Below are positions 36,177-44,095 of a stretch of 64,000 nt of DNA, one piece after another (position 1 is the stretch's first letter; the number at the start of each line of letters is the position of its first letter). A program made the translations under genes and the position numbers. The stretch is taken from NCBI GenBank assembly GCA_944321175.1, contig CALUKI010000008.1:62001-126000 (forward strand), read 5' to 3'. This DNA is from an uncultured Alistipes sp. (GTDB lineage Bacteria; Bacteroidota; Bacteroidia; Bacteroidales; Rikenellaceae). The notes beneath the pieces are model-generated. The model did no database searches. It was not told the origin of the DNA and saw only the letters and a list, made by a program, of their open reading frames with translations.

Positions 36177-37040
36177 TCAGAATACGATATATCCTTCGGG
36201 ATCGACCGGTTTCCCGTCGCTCCACAGTTCGAGACCGAAAAGCCGGACGTCATTCCCTTCGGCCTGCGGATCGCTGCCATAGCCCAGCACTTCGCCGCCG
36301 GCGATGCGCTGTCCGGGCATTACGGCCGATTGTCCGAGGTTTTTGTAGATCGAGAGAAGGTTGTTGGCATGCTGGACCTCGACGACATATCCGCTGTCGG
36401 GGTTCCAGATGGACATGACGACCGTACCGTCATCGATGGCGGCGATCTGTGCTCCGGGGGCTGTCGCGATGCGTATTCCGAACTGCCCCCGTTTGGGGTC
36501 GAACTTTTCGGTGATGATCCCCTCGGCGGGAGCGGACATGGCCATCGCTTCGCGGAGGGTTTTGCGCGAGGGCGATTTTCCGAGTCCGTAGGGGCCGGTT
36601 CCTTCCATCTGAACCCGCAGGAGCGAGTCTTCGTGTGACGGCATGACCAGCGTTTTGTCGGCCTTGATGCTGTCGAGATTGCCGACCGTTCTCATGACGG
36701 GGGTCTTGCCCTCCATGATGAGTGCGATGTTGTCGCTGTAGGTTCGCATCTGGTTTATCCGGCGTTCGATGGAGTCGAGCCGCATGATGTTCTGGAGGAG
36801 CATTTCACGGGACCGGTTGGCTTCGTATCCGGGGAGAAATTCCAGGACGGGGGTGTAAGCCACCAGCGAAAGGATCAGAATGAAGAGCAGAAGCACGAAC
36901 GCCAACAAGGCCGTGAAGATACGGACGATGGAGATATGCATGTGCCACTCTTCGCTGTTGTCGGTTTCGTTGCGGAGCGTGAGCCGGTGTTTTCGCACCA
37001 GTTGTTTGTAGGTCCGTGAAATAGCCGAAAAGATTTTCAT
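36177..37040 (-). CDS. LytM/M23-like membrane protein lacking zinc ligands
   Basis: A 287-residue protein: a basic cytoplasmic N-terminus, one membrane segment (about 43-66), a short coiled region, and a C-terminal M23/LytM-like domain (about 165-287) ending LELWSDGKPVDPEGYIVF. The domain aligns by eye with lysostaphin-type endopeptidases, but the zinc site is gone: the usual H-x-x-x-D is QFGIRI, the Y-x-H is SIYKNL, and the H-L-H-F-E is RLFGLEL. It is probably not a peptidase but a binding or activating protein, like EnvC/NlpD, which regulate amidases. Start ATG at 37040; one at 37046 adds two residues. The promoter lies upstream inside the first copy of a repeat. Confidence 0.8.
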   Translation of the reverse strand: MKIFSAISRTYKQLVRKHRLTLRNETDNSEEWHMHISIVRIFTALLAFVLLLFILILSLVAYTPVLEFLPGYEANRSREMLLQNIMRLDSIERRINQMRTYSDNIALIMEGKTPVMRTVGNLDSIKADKTLVMPSHEDSLLRVQMEGTGPYGLGKSPSRKTLREAMAMSAPAEGIITEKFDPKRGQFGIRIATAPGAQIAAIDDGTVVMSIWNPDSGYVVEVQHANNLLSIYKNLGQSAVMPGQRIAGGEVLGYGSDPQAEGNDVRLFGLELWSDGKPVDPEGYIVF

Positions 37041-37143
37041 GCTCATGGCGTTTTGTTGTCGGTTGCGCCGGGCAGGGGACAATGCGGAACGGGTTCCGAG
37101 GGGTCTTGTCCGGTTGTCACCCAAACAGGGGCGCAAAATCTTT

Positions 37144-37345
37144 GCAAAGATACGAAAAGTCGAGCGCAGAAGCAAACAATAGTTTGATTCTGCCGAGACG
37201 GAGTATCTAAGGCGAAGCCAAAGTACGAAAAGTCGAGCGCAGAGTGGGATGAAAACGCAGTTTTCGATTCGGCTGTGCCGGGACGGAGTATCCAAGGCGT
37301 AGCCAAAGTACGGAAAGTCGGGCGCAGCGGCAGACGAAAACACGT
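37144..37345. repeat. Three-copy structured intergenic repeat
   Basis: Three copies of a unit containing CAAAG(A)TACGRAAAGTCGRGCGCAG start at 37145, 37219 and 37304. The first two are followed by a variable centre and then GACGGAGTATCYAAGGCGWAGC. The centres differ in sequence but each can fold: copy 1 has a 12-bp stem with one mismatch (37166-37193), copy 2 GAAAAC/GTTTTC plus GCGCAG/CTGTGC, copy 3 CAGAC/GTCTG. This is REP-like behaviour. Confidence 0.75.
37145..37152 (-). promoter_or_regulatory. -7 box for the LytM-like gene
   Basis: Minus strand TATCTTTG, a perfect TAnnTTTG, about 105 bases upstream of the start and inside the first copy of the 37144-37345 repeat. Confidence 0.6.
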
Positions 37346-37594
37346 TGTCTGAACAGGCACGCGTGGAACCGAAGCATTGCAGGACGGTGCAATGACACTG
37401 AAAAAACGCAAGGGACCGTTTTTACTCTCCGCGCTGACAGCCGGACAGGGGATTTGAAGCGAAGAGGCGAACGGAAAGATTCAATCGCGACGGGGCGCAG
37501 CCTTTCGCACCGGCAAAAGATACCGACGGATATCCGTTGGATACCCGTCGGCGACTGTCATAAGATAGAAAGGGTGTGTTTTGTCGTTGTTGTG
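37346..37594. other. Gene-free tail between the repeat and the nuclease gene
   Basis: No gene is seen. It holds the probable terminator of the nuclease operon at 37523-37551 (minus strand). Confidence 0.45.
37523..37551 (-). terminator. Possible terminator of the nuclease operon
   Basis: CCGACGG/CCGTCGG stem around a 15-base loop containing GGATATCC. On the minus strand it is followed by TATCTTTTG. It lies 43 bases past the stop codon. Confidence 0.5.
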
Positions 37595-39721
37595 TCAGAA
37601 ACCCCACTCCGTGTGGTCGAATGACACCTTGACATCGGCCGGTGCGTCGGGGAAGAAAGTCAGTCCCGTCAGCCGTTCGATCTCCGCTACGGATTTCGCA
37701 TAACGGCCGATCTGACCGCTTGTGACCGCTTCGGTCATGAAGGTCGGGATCCAGAAGCCGATGGCCTGCAGCTCCGCTGCCGAGCACTCCTGAATCCGTT
37801 TCCCTGTATTGCCCGCCCTGGTGCGCAAGGCAACCTTGAACTGGTAGGTCGGCATGGTGCAATCCTTCGATGCGGAGGAGAGCTCGCTGAAGTAGGAGCC
37901 GTCTTTCTCGATCAACGACGCATCGCCGTAGTGGCAGCCGGCGACCATAAAGAGCGTATCGGCTACGCGGTTGATGTTCGTTGCCCCGTCATCGGCCGTG
38001 AATTCCGTATTGCCGACATTGTTCGTGCCCGAAAAGAGCGCTTCCACATAGCCCCAGGCCGTGCCGAACGTGTAGTCGCCTACGCTGGGCTGCGGCGCAA
38101 TGTTGGTGGGGTAGAAGGTCTGTACGTTGAGCAGCGCGGGGTTGTTGCGGTCGCCGCAGCCGCGTTCGCTCGACATGACCAGATGCCCGCGTGTCCACGA
38201 GGCGCCGTAATCGAGCGTCGTGCGGGTATAATAGATGTAATTGTCTCCGGGATACGACGGATAAATTTTCGACTGCAGCGATTCGTCGAGTGTCGGATCG
38301 GAAGACCAAGGATCTTCCTCCGGACGGGTATAGCCGCCCTCCTGATAGCAGCTGTGCAGCAGATAGGCTACCCAGAGAGGGTTGTGGCGCCGCGTGTCGT
38401 AACAATAGGTGTAGTTGCGGACCTCCCTGTTCGTCCTGACCGTCGTCGCCCAATGCGTATGGACGGCTTCGTTGGCCGCCGGCGTTTCGAAATTCGCCGG
38501 AAGTTCAGGCCACCGGTAGTCGGCCGACTCCTCTTCAAGTTCGACCAGCGTTCCCGCCGTGTTCGACTCGGTGAGGGTTATGTCGTCGAAATTGAGCCCG
38601 TATTGCTGGCGGATGCCCGCCGGCACCAGCCGGATATAGAGCTTCGAGACGGGTTGCGCCAATGTAAAATTGCATTCGGCGAGCGTCCAGGTATTGTAGG
38701 CGGGTGCTCCGCTGAATGCCACATCCTGCCAGCGGCGGCCGTCGGCACTCAGACGCAGAACCAGATCATCCGTGCGGCAGATCGTGCCGAAGGTGAGACG
38801 GTAATTGGTCTTGCCCGCAGGCAGCGTGATGTTGCCGACACAGAAATAATCCGTATCGGGTTCGTAATACAACATGGCATAAGCTCCGCCGGATGCCCCG
38901 TCATAACGGCCTGCCGATCCGACATTGTCGTTTTTGATATTGACGTAATTGACATCGTAGGTAACCCCTTCGCTGCCGGTTCCGGTCTGGGTTTTCCACG
39001 ACTCCAGCTGATTGGCCCAACCCGTCGCGCCGTTTCCGAAATCGAGCCGGTAAATCGGATCTCCCGCCGGTTCGGGTTCGGGTTGCGTCGCCTCGCGGGT
39101 AATCTTTACCGTGCGGCGAACGGGTGCGGCCTCTTCTCCGGCCGTAACCGTAAGAGCCGATTCGCCTTCGGGCGCCGCCGTGATGCGGATCGTCCCGTCG
39201 CCCGAACCCTCTGCGGGCGAGAAGACCACGCCCTCGGTTGCCGTAACGCTCCATGCGGCATTGCTGCGGACCGCAACTTCGTTCTTCGAGGGGGTTTCCG
39301 CGTCGAACTGCAGTTCATCGGGTGAGACCTCAAGCGTGATCGCCGTTTCCGAACGGCACACCTTCACCCGGTTGCTTTCCAGTGCCGCGCGGCCGTCGGC
39401 ATAGCTGTGTTTGACATAGAGGTCGATGGTGGCGCCGGCCGGCATCTCGACGAGTGTAAAGATTCCGTTGCCGTTTCCCACGCCCTGGCTGAACCGCACC
39501 CCCTCGGCCGGCGAGGCCGCAGCCTGCCATGAGAGACCTTCCGATGCCTGTACTGTAAATGTGTTGTTGGCAGGATCGGCATCGTCGAATGTGACTTCAG
39601 TTGCCGATACGATTTTCAGCACGTCCGGTTCGGCTTCGGGGGTTACGTCGGGGTCTTTTTTGCAGGCGGCGAGCAAGGACAACAGAATTGCCCACGAGAG
39701 ATAATGAAAAGCCTGTCTCAT
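37595..39721 (-). CDS. Secreted lipoprotein nuclease: two BACON-like domains plus NUC1 endonuclease
   Basis: A 708-residue lipoprotein (LLAAC, Cys about 20). Two BACON-like beta domains come first (about 38-125 and 128-210: WQAAASPAEGVRF, then NAAWSVTATEGVVFSP). A jelly-roll, carbohydrate-binding-like domain follows (about 220-385, YRLDFGNGATGW onward). The C-terminal domain (about 400-708) fits the DNA/RNA non-specific endonuclease (NUC1, beta-beta-alpha metal) family: SWTRGHLVMSSERG holds the catalytic RGH histidine, with Thr in place of the usual Asp, and YPTNIAPQ supplies the metal-binding Asn region. It would degrade nucleic acid at the cell surface. Last gene of a three-gene operon, 18 bases after the WG-repeat gene. 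Confidence 0.78.
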   Translation of the reverse strand: MRQAFHYLSWAILLSLLAACKKDPDVTPEAEPDVLKIVSATEVTFDDADPANNTFTVQASEGLSWQAAASPAEGVRFSQGVGNGNGIFTLVEMPAGATIDLYVKHSYADGRAALESNRVKVCRSETAITLEVSPDELQFDAETPSKNEVAVRSNAAWSVTATEGVVFSPAEGSGDGTIRITAAPEGESALTVTAGEEAAPVRRTVKITREATQPEPEPAGDPIYRLDFGNGATGWANQLESWKTQTGTGSEGVTYDVNYVNIKNDNVGSAGRYDGASGGAYAMLYYEPDTDYFCVGNITLPAGKTNYRLTFGTICRTDDLVLRLSADGRRWQDVAFSGAPAYNTWTLAECNFTLAQPVSKLYIRLVPAGIRQQYGLNFDDITLTESNTAGTLVELEEESADYRWPELPANFETPAANEAVHTHWATTVRTNREVRNYTYCYDTRRHNPLWVAYLLHSCYQEGGYTRPEEDPWSSDPTLDESLQSKIYPSYPGDNYIYYTRTTLDYGASWTRGHLVMSSERGCGDRNNPALLNVQTFYPTNIAPQPSVGDYTFGTAWGYVEALFSGTNNVGNTEFTADDGATNINRVADTLFMVAGCHYGDASLIEKDGSYFSELSSASKDCTMPTYQFKVALRTRAGNTGKRIQECSAAELQAIGFWIPTFMTEAVTSGQIGRYAKSVAEIERLTGLTFFPDAPADVKVSFDHTEWGF

Positions 39722-39739
39722 GTCTGTAAACGTAAAATA

Positions 39740-40366
39740 TCAGTATCTGCTCAGCCTTTGCACGGCATTCCGTGCATCGCTGGAGTTGTTGAATCTCGGT
39801 TGTACAACCATTGTGCCTTTGAGGTCGATGGCTCCCCACATTCCGTTTTCAAGTTGGACGACAGCCAGTTTCCTTTGGTTGAACGGCCCGCAACTCCGGA
39901 ATTGGGGCGCGATGGCCCAACGGCCGAAATGGTCGAGATACCCGTAAAGCCCCGTTGCCGGATCCTGTTCGGGCCACAGCTCGATGCCCGGCAGCCGGCC
40001 TTTCTCAATGGACTGGATCGCGGCTGTGGCATTGCTTCCGCTGGAGAAGACGAGCGGGATAACCAGTTGTCCCGTGGGATCGATGGCGCCATAGCGGTTG
40101 CCGACCTTGACTCTGGCCATGCCGGAGCTGCCGAAAGCCTGGACATAGTCGTATTTGGGCGCTATGACCCACATTCCGAAATCGTTGATGTATCCGTAAA
40201 GCCCTGTTGCCGGATCCTGGGCCGGCGTGTAACGGCGTCCGATCTGTTTGTTCGGCCCTGCCGAAACGGCCGCAGTTCCGGGTGTCAGGCCGGTAAATGC
40301 CGGCCCGATGATCGAACAGGAGCACAGGAGTGCAAGGGTGGCTGAATATAACAACAGTCGTTTCAT
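39740..40366 (-). CDS. WG-repeat lipoprotein
   Basis: A 208-residue lipoprotein (LLCSC, Cys about 17). The mature part has four tandem WG-type beta-hairpin units: TGLYGYINDFGMWVIAPKYD, NRYGAIDPTGQLVIPLVF, TGLYGYLDHFGRWAIAPQF and MWGAIDLKGTMVVQPRF, each with the G-x-(I/L)-D/N-x-x-G-x-(W/L)-(V/A)-I/V-x-P pattern. WG repeats form beta solenoid or propeller-like surfaces of unknown binding partner. The two halves are internal duplicates. It is the middle gene of the operon, 6 bases after the LamG/membrane gene. Confidence 0.8.
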   Translation of the reverse strand: MKRLLLYSATLALLCSCSIIGPAFTGLTPGTAAVSAGPNKQIGRRYTPAQDPATGLYGYINDFGMWVIAPKYDYVQAFGSSGMARVKVGNRYGAIDPTGQLVIPLVFSSGSNATAAIQSIEKGRLPGIELWPEQDPATGLYGYLDHFGRWAIAPQFRSCGPFNQRKLAVVQLENGMWGAIDLKGTMVVQPRFNNSSDARNAVQRLSRY

Positions 40367-40372
40367 GGTGTT

Positions 40373-42133
40373 TTATCGATGCAGGATGTAATTGCGCAGA
40401 AGTTTGTAGGGAACGACTACAAGCGGCGAGATCATGATGAAGACGGTCGCGTAGGTAATCAGGAAGTAAACGACGGCGATGACGATTGCCACGGCCAGGA
40501 TTCCGGAGAGGAATATGGCGGGATTGACCGTATGCGACGTGGCGACATGCACCCCGTTGCGGAAATGTTTGACGATTTCGCCCGAATTGCGGATTCCCCA
40601 CATGATCGTGGACCAGCTCCATGCGAGGAAGATCCCCACCAGCGAAAGTGCGATCTTGAGGAACCCTGCGCCGGAGGAGATGGCATCGGCGGCCCGCTGC
40701 TTGAATGACGTGCGGCCCTGATAGAGCGGACTGGTCTCTTCGATCATCTCTCCATACTGCCCGATCAGTCTCCAGCCTCTTGAGGCGGCGATGTAGGGAA
40801 CCATCATCAGCATGAACTGCCAGTAGTTGGCGAACGTATCGGCGACGGCTCCGGTGAAGGTCAGATCGTCCGAGGTGAAGATGGTGCGGGTTCCTTGGAA
40901 CGCCTCCTGGAAGAAGAGCGAGAAGAAAAAGACAAGAATATAGAGTACGGAGCCGTTGAACCGGTATTCGATCGCCGCATTGTGGGCATCGATGACCTTG
41001 TTGATGCGCTCGATGATCTCCGGATCGGAGGGCTGCAGCTCGACGGCCCGTTTGATGTGTTTGCGTATCGAAACCAGTTTCAATGTGCGGGGATAGCGGA
41101 ACGTAAGGTCGCTGTTGCCGTAATGGACGGGCGATTCGTCGTTCCCGACGCTGCGGAACCAGATGCCGATTGCCTGGTCGATCTCATCCAGTGCCATTGC
41201 ATCGTTGCCGCGAAAAGCCGTCTGCGGGTCGATGCGGTTGAGCCGCCAGGGCTTGCGGATCCAGAATACGATGGGGATGAGGGTCAGTACGAATAGCAGA
41301 ATGAAGAACGGCCGGAAGGCGTCGAAGACATCGAACTCGTCGAATTCGGACACCCCGTGCAATTGTGCGACCTCTTCGGCCGTCAATGCACGGTCGTAGA
41401 TCTTTATGTCCGACACATAGCCCTTGATGGCGCAGGGCGCCATTTCGTGGAAGAGCCCGACACGATTGGCGTGGTACATGCTGTCGGTCGGCATGTTGCA
41501 GCTCTCCTGCGTGAAACGGTCGTTCATATAGACCGTGTACGACCGGGCGGCCTCATCGACGGCAATCGTCAGATGAACCCATTCGTCCTTGGGAATCTCC
41601 AGCCCGTTGTCGTTGGGCGAAGCGTCGATTTTTCCATTGGTGTGGTATTCGCCGTCGAGTTTGCGCATGCGGAGGTCGCGCAGTTCGTCGGGACGCTCCT
41701 CCATTTTTCCGGCTGCGTCGAACTTGATGGTCTTCAGCCATGAAATCCAGTTCCTGGCACCGTCCTGAAAATCCTTCTCGTCGAAGCGCAGCAACATCGA
41801 AACGGTGAGTTTCGGACAATCCACCCAGTTGAGTTCCGCGGCGAACTCCATCGGCAGGATCCGGATTGCCGTGCGTTCACCCTCCTCCGTATCGATGAAC
41901 TGTACGCTGTCGGGCACCAGCCGGTAACGGCCGATCTCATTGGGGGAACCGCTCTTTCTGCGTTGCGAGATATATAACGGCTGTCCCGTGATACGGTCGC
42001 GCAAATCGCCGCTGAAATCGAAATGGTGGACGGGTTTGACGGGCGTCGGTGCGGATTCCTCCTTGTCGGAGGCGGCGAATGCCGTACCTGCTGTGAATAC
42101 AGTCAGCAAAAGCAGTGAAAGAAATTTCTTCAT
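40373..42133 (-). CDS. LamG-domain protein with C-terminal multipass membrane region
   Basis: A 586-residue protein. A signal peptide ends near AFAAS (about 20). A LamG/concanavalin-like jelly roll (about 35-260) is marked by DEWVHLTIAVDEAARSYTVYMND and GYVSDIKIYDRALTAEEVAQLHG. A membrane segment (about 275-293) follows, then a soluble block of about 90 residues and at least four more membrane segments (for example LYILVFFFSLFFQ and AVAIVIAVVYFLITYATVFIMI). The LamG domain should face the periplasm, possibly as a ligand sensor. The membrane portion is unrecognised. This combination is unusual. It starts a three-gene operon with its own promoter box. Confidence 0.7.
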   Translation of the reverse strand: MKKFLSLLLLTVFTAGTAFAASDKEESAPTPVKPVHHFDFSGDLRDRITGQPLYISQRRKSGSPNEIGRYRLVPDSVQFIDTEEGERTAIRILPMEFAAELNWVDCPKLTVSMLLRFDEKDFQDGARNWISWLKTIKFDAAGKMEERPDELRDLRMRKLDGEYHTNGKIDASPNDNGLEIPKDEWVHLTIAVDEAARSYTVYMNDRFTQESCNMPTDSMYHANRVGLFHEMAPCAIKGYVSDIKIYDRALTAEEVAQLHGVSEFDEFDVFDAFRPFFILLFVLTLIPIVFWIRKPWRLNRIDPQTAFRGNDAMALDEIDQAIGIWFRSVGNDESPVHYGNSDLTFRYPRTLKLVSIRKHIKRAVELQPSDPEIIERINKVIDAHNAAIEYRFNGSVLYILVFFFSLFFQEAFQGTRTIFTSDDLTFTGAVADTFANYWQFMLMMVPYIAASRGWRLIGQYGEMIEETSPLYQGRTSFKQRAADAISSGAGFLKIALSLVGIFLAWSWSTIMWGIRNSGEIVKHFRNGVHVATSHTVNPAIFLSGILAVAIVIAVVYFLITYATVFIMISPLVVVPYKLLRNYILHR

Positions 42134-42162
42134 ATGAGGGTCTTTTGAATTGGATATTTCTA

Positions 42163-42170
42163 CAAAAATA
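42163..42170 (-). promoter_or_regulatory. -7 box for the LamG/WG/nuclease operon
   Basis: Minus strand TATTTTTG, a perfect TAnnTTTG, 29 bases upstream of the start codon. Confidence 0.65.
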
Positions 42171-42229
42171 TCTCCGCAGCCCTGTTTTTACGGTTCAATA
42201 CGTCAAATGATGCGTCATTCGCACAAAAC

Positions 42230-42246
42230 CCCTCCCTGTTGGAGGG
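42230..42246 (-). terminator. Weak terminator after the AraC-type gene
   Basis: CCCTCC/GGAGGG stem with a 5-base loop, followed on the minus strand by GTTTTGTG. Confidence 0.45.
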
Positions 42247-42268
42247 AGATGGCGCTGATTACTCCCGA

Positions 42269-43357
42269 TCATTCCTGATTCTTTTTGAGGGGGGGGGGAG
42301 TCCGGGCTGCCGCGCGTTTATAGCAGGTGGGCGTACAGCCGAAATGACGGATGAAGACGCGGCGGAAGGTCGATACCGAATTGAATCCGCAGCTTTCGGC
42401 GATGGCTTCGAGCGTCAGCGTATTTTCCGGCGATTGGAGCTGTTCGGCGACGGCGCGGATCCGGTATTCATTGACATATTCGTAAAAGGTCGTTTTCAGC
42501 GACCGGTTGAGGTAATCCGACAGGTAGGTGCGGTTGGTGCCCAGTTGCTGCGCTACTTCCCCGATTGTCAGCCGGGGGTTGAGCCAGATCCGCTGATTTT
42601 CGAACAACCGTTCCAGTTCCGCTGCGAATTCCGGCCGCGATGCTTCGCAATCCGCTTCCGCCGTGCCGGTCGTCTCCGCCATGCCGGTCAGAACCAGCGG
42701 CTGCTGTTTGTGGATCTTGCAGCATATTACGCTCCACAATATGAGCGACGCCAGATTGTAAAGCGTATCGGCGCCGGTCGAGAGCCGAAGGGCCGAATAG
42801 GCCCAGATGGAGAGAAAGAGGATGAAAAAGACCAGCAGTTTCCAAAGCCATTCCAGATCGAGATTTTCCGTGTTCGAGAAGTTCTTCCGCAATATGCGGT
42901 TGTATTCCGGAATGGTCTGGAAAAGGCGCAGGATTACATGCAGTGCATAGATCAGCGCCACGAAGATGTCGAGAATGAAGATGACGTTGTTGGGAAAGAT
43001 CCCGAACATCACTGAAAAGGACAGAAACGGCAGTTCGTGAAGAAGCGCCCGCCGCCATGAAAACCATCCCGGGCAGGTCAGCTCGAAGAGCAGAAACGCG
43101 CAGCTCGGAACGGCGAGAATATCGATACAGATGCACAGCCGTTCGAGGTAGGGGCAGGAAGCCGTACCGTCAAGCAGCAGCAGATCTTTCATGTGGAGCA
43201 GGAACCAGAACAGCAGAATACCGCTCAGCAGCCTGTGCAGTCGCTTTTCACGGTGAATGAGAAAGTAAATGCCGGATGCGAACAGGAAAACGGATGCGCA
43301 TACTTGTGAAATCAGAAGTATGGAATCCGCCGATATGCTGCCTGCCGAAAGTATCAT
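42269..43357 (-). CDS. Membrane-embedded AraC-family transcriptional regulator
   Basis: A 362-residue protein. The first 225 residues hold about seven hydrophobic segments (for example ILLISQVCASVFLFASGIYF and LLVFFILFLSIWAYSAL), with no periplasmic domain. The C-terminal 100 residues are an AraC-type double helix-turn-helix: LTIGEVAQQLGTNRTYLSDYLN, then EAIAESCGFNSVSTFRRVFIRHFGCTPTCYK. Such 7TM-HTH proteins are predicted to sense a membrane or envelope signal and bind DNA from the membrane. Start MILSAG at 43357 lies just after a good promoter. The last codons contain a C10 tract (42289-42298) encoding PPP. The LamG operon lies 135 bases downstream and is the obvious candidate target. Confidence 0.8.
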   Translation of the reverse strand: MILSAGSISADSILLISQVCASVFLFASGIYFLIHREKRLHRLLSGILLFWFLLHMKDLLLLDGTASCPYLERLCICIDILAVPSCAFLLFELTCPGWFSWRRALLHELPFLSFSVMFGIFPNNVIFILDIFVALIYALHVILRLFQTIPEYNRILRKNFSNTENLDLEWLWKLLVFFILFLSIWAYSALRLSTGADTLYNLASLILWSVICCKIHKQQPLVLTGMAETTGTAEADCEASRPEFAAELERLFENQRIWLNPRLTIGEVAQQLGTNRTYLSDYLNRSLKTTFYEYVNEYRIRAVAEQLQSPENTLTLEAIAESCGFNSVSTFRRVFIRHFGCTPTCYKRAAARTPPPLKKNQE

Positions 43358-43387
43358 TGACGTGGATCTGTCTGTATATTGGATTAA

Positions 43388-43395
43388 CAAAGATA
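43388..43395 (-). promoter_or_regulatory. -7 box for the AraC-type regulator
   Basis: Minus strand TATCTTTG, a perfect TAnnTTTG, 30 bases before the start codon. Confidence 0.65.
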
Positions 43396-43637
43396 GGGAA
43401 AAAATTGATTTTTCCAATGGGCAACTCTGCGGAAACGGCTCTTTCTCCGTCAGAAACGGCCGGATTGCGGCGGGCTTTCTTCGTCCTGCAAAGGTGCGGA
43501 CCGGGCGTGCGGATCCGGATGGGAAGTTCTGCCCGTGGTGATCCGGGCCGGCGTTCCGGATTGCGGGCGGCCTGTCGGGAAAAACGCTGCCGGAAGGGAG
43601 CGCAGACAGCGGACGCAAGATGTTCCCGGGGGCAAAG

Positions 43638-43669
43638 AAAAGGTCCGGCATGTTGCGCCGGACCTTTTT
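43638..43669 (-). terminator. Terminator of the wza-wzc-HAD operon
   Basis: AAAAGGTCCGGC/GCCGGACCTTTT stem. The minus strand continues with TTTTCTTTG and the plus strand with TTTTTC, so it may act in both directions. Confidence 0.85.
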
Positions 43670-43702
43670 CTGATTTGCCGCCTGTGGAATCGATGGCTCC
43701 GT

Positions 43703-44092
43703 TCAATCCAGAAACCCGTCGGCAACAAGTTGCTGGCGGACTTTTGTCCAGTTGACGAACGGCCGTTTCACGCCGTCCTCGAATTTGAGCGGGCAGCCCA
43801 GCGCACTGTCGTCGATGTAGAGGTCGGCGAAGACTTTGGGAGAGGAACTCCACCCCTTTTGCGACGGATTTTCATTGATGCCGTACAGCGGCAGTCCGTT
43901 TCGTTCGAACCATGCAACGGCATCGTCAAGCAGTTTCCCCGAACGGATCGTGTACAGAATCAACCGGCATCCGTTGTCGAGCAACTCGCGGAGCACGGGA
44001 ACAGCCCCGATATCGCTGCCGATGTCGGGATAGTCGTGCGTAACCATCGTCCCGTCGAAATCGACGGCTATGAATGCCTTGTGTATGGCCAT
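43703..44092 (-). CDS. Small HAD-superfamily hydrolase (BT0820 type)
   Basis: A 129-residue capless haloacid-dehalogenase-like protein. The nucleophile motif AVDFDGTMVTHDYP is at residues 8-21. ILYTIRSG fits motif II, a Lys-containing segment (NPSQKGWSSSPKVFADLYIDDSALG) supplies motifs III and IV. It resembles the uncharacterised BT0820 of B. thetaiotaomicron. It would hydrolyse a phosphate ester; substrate unknown. Three bases separate it from wzc, so it is co-expressed with the polysaccharide genes, perhaps handling a sugar phosphate or a phosphoprotein. That link is inference. Confidence 0.82.
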   Translation of the reverse strand: MAIHKAFIAVDFDGTMVTHDYPDIGSDIGAVPVLRELLDNGCRLILYTIRSGKLLDDAVAWFERNGLPLYGINENPSQKGWSSSPKVFADLYIDDSALGCPLKFEDGVKRPFVNWTKVRQQLVADGFLD

Positions 44093-44095
44093 TGC

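Larger units (their letters stand above)
43358..43702. other. Intergenic region between the regulator and the HAD hydrolase
   Basis: It contains the regulator promoter (43388-43395) and the terminator of the polysaccharide operon (43638-43669). The 240 bases between show no gene or structure I can support. Confidence 0.5.

Noticed and set aside
37144-37345. CRISPR array
   Set aside because: Only three copies, unequal spacing (74 and 85 bases), repeats not identical, spacers fold into hairpins, and no cas genes are near.
37041-37411. Minus-strand open frames giving short proteins with FRTLASPWILRPG-like segments
   Set aside because: They are translations of the structured repeat; the similarity between segments comes from DNA repetition, not protein conservation.
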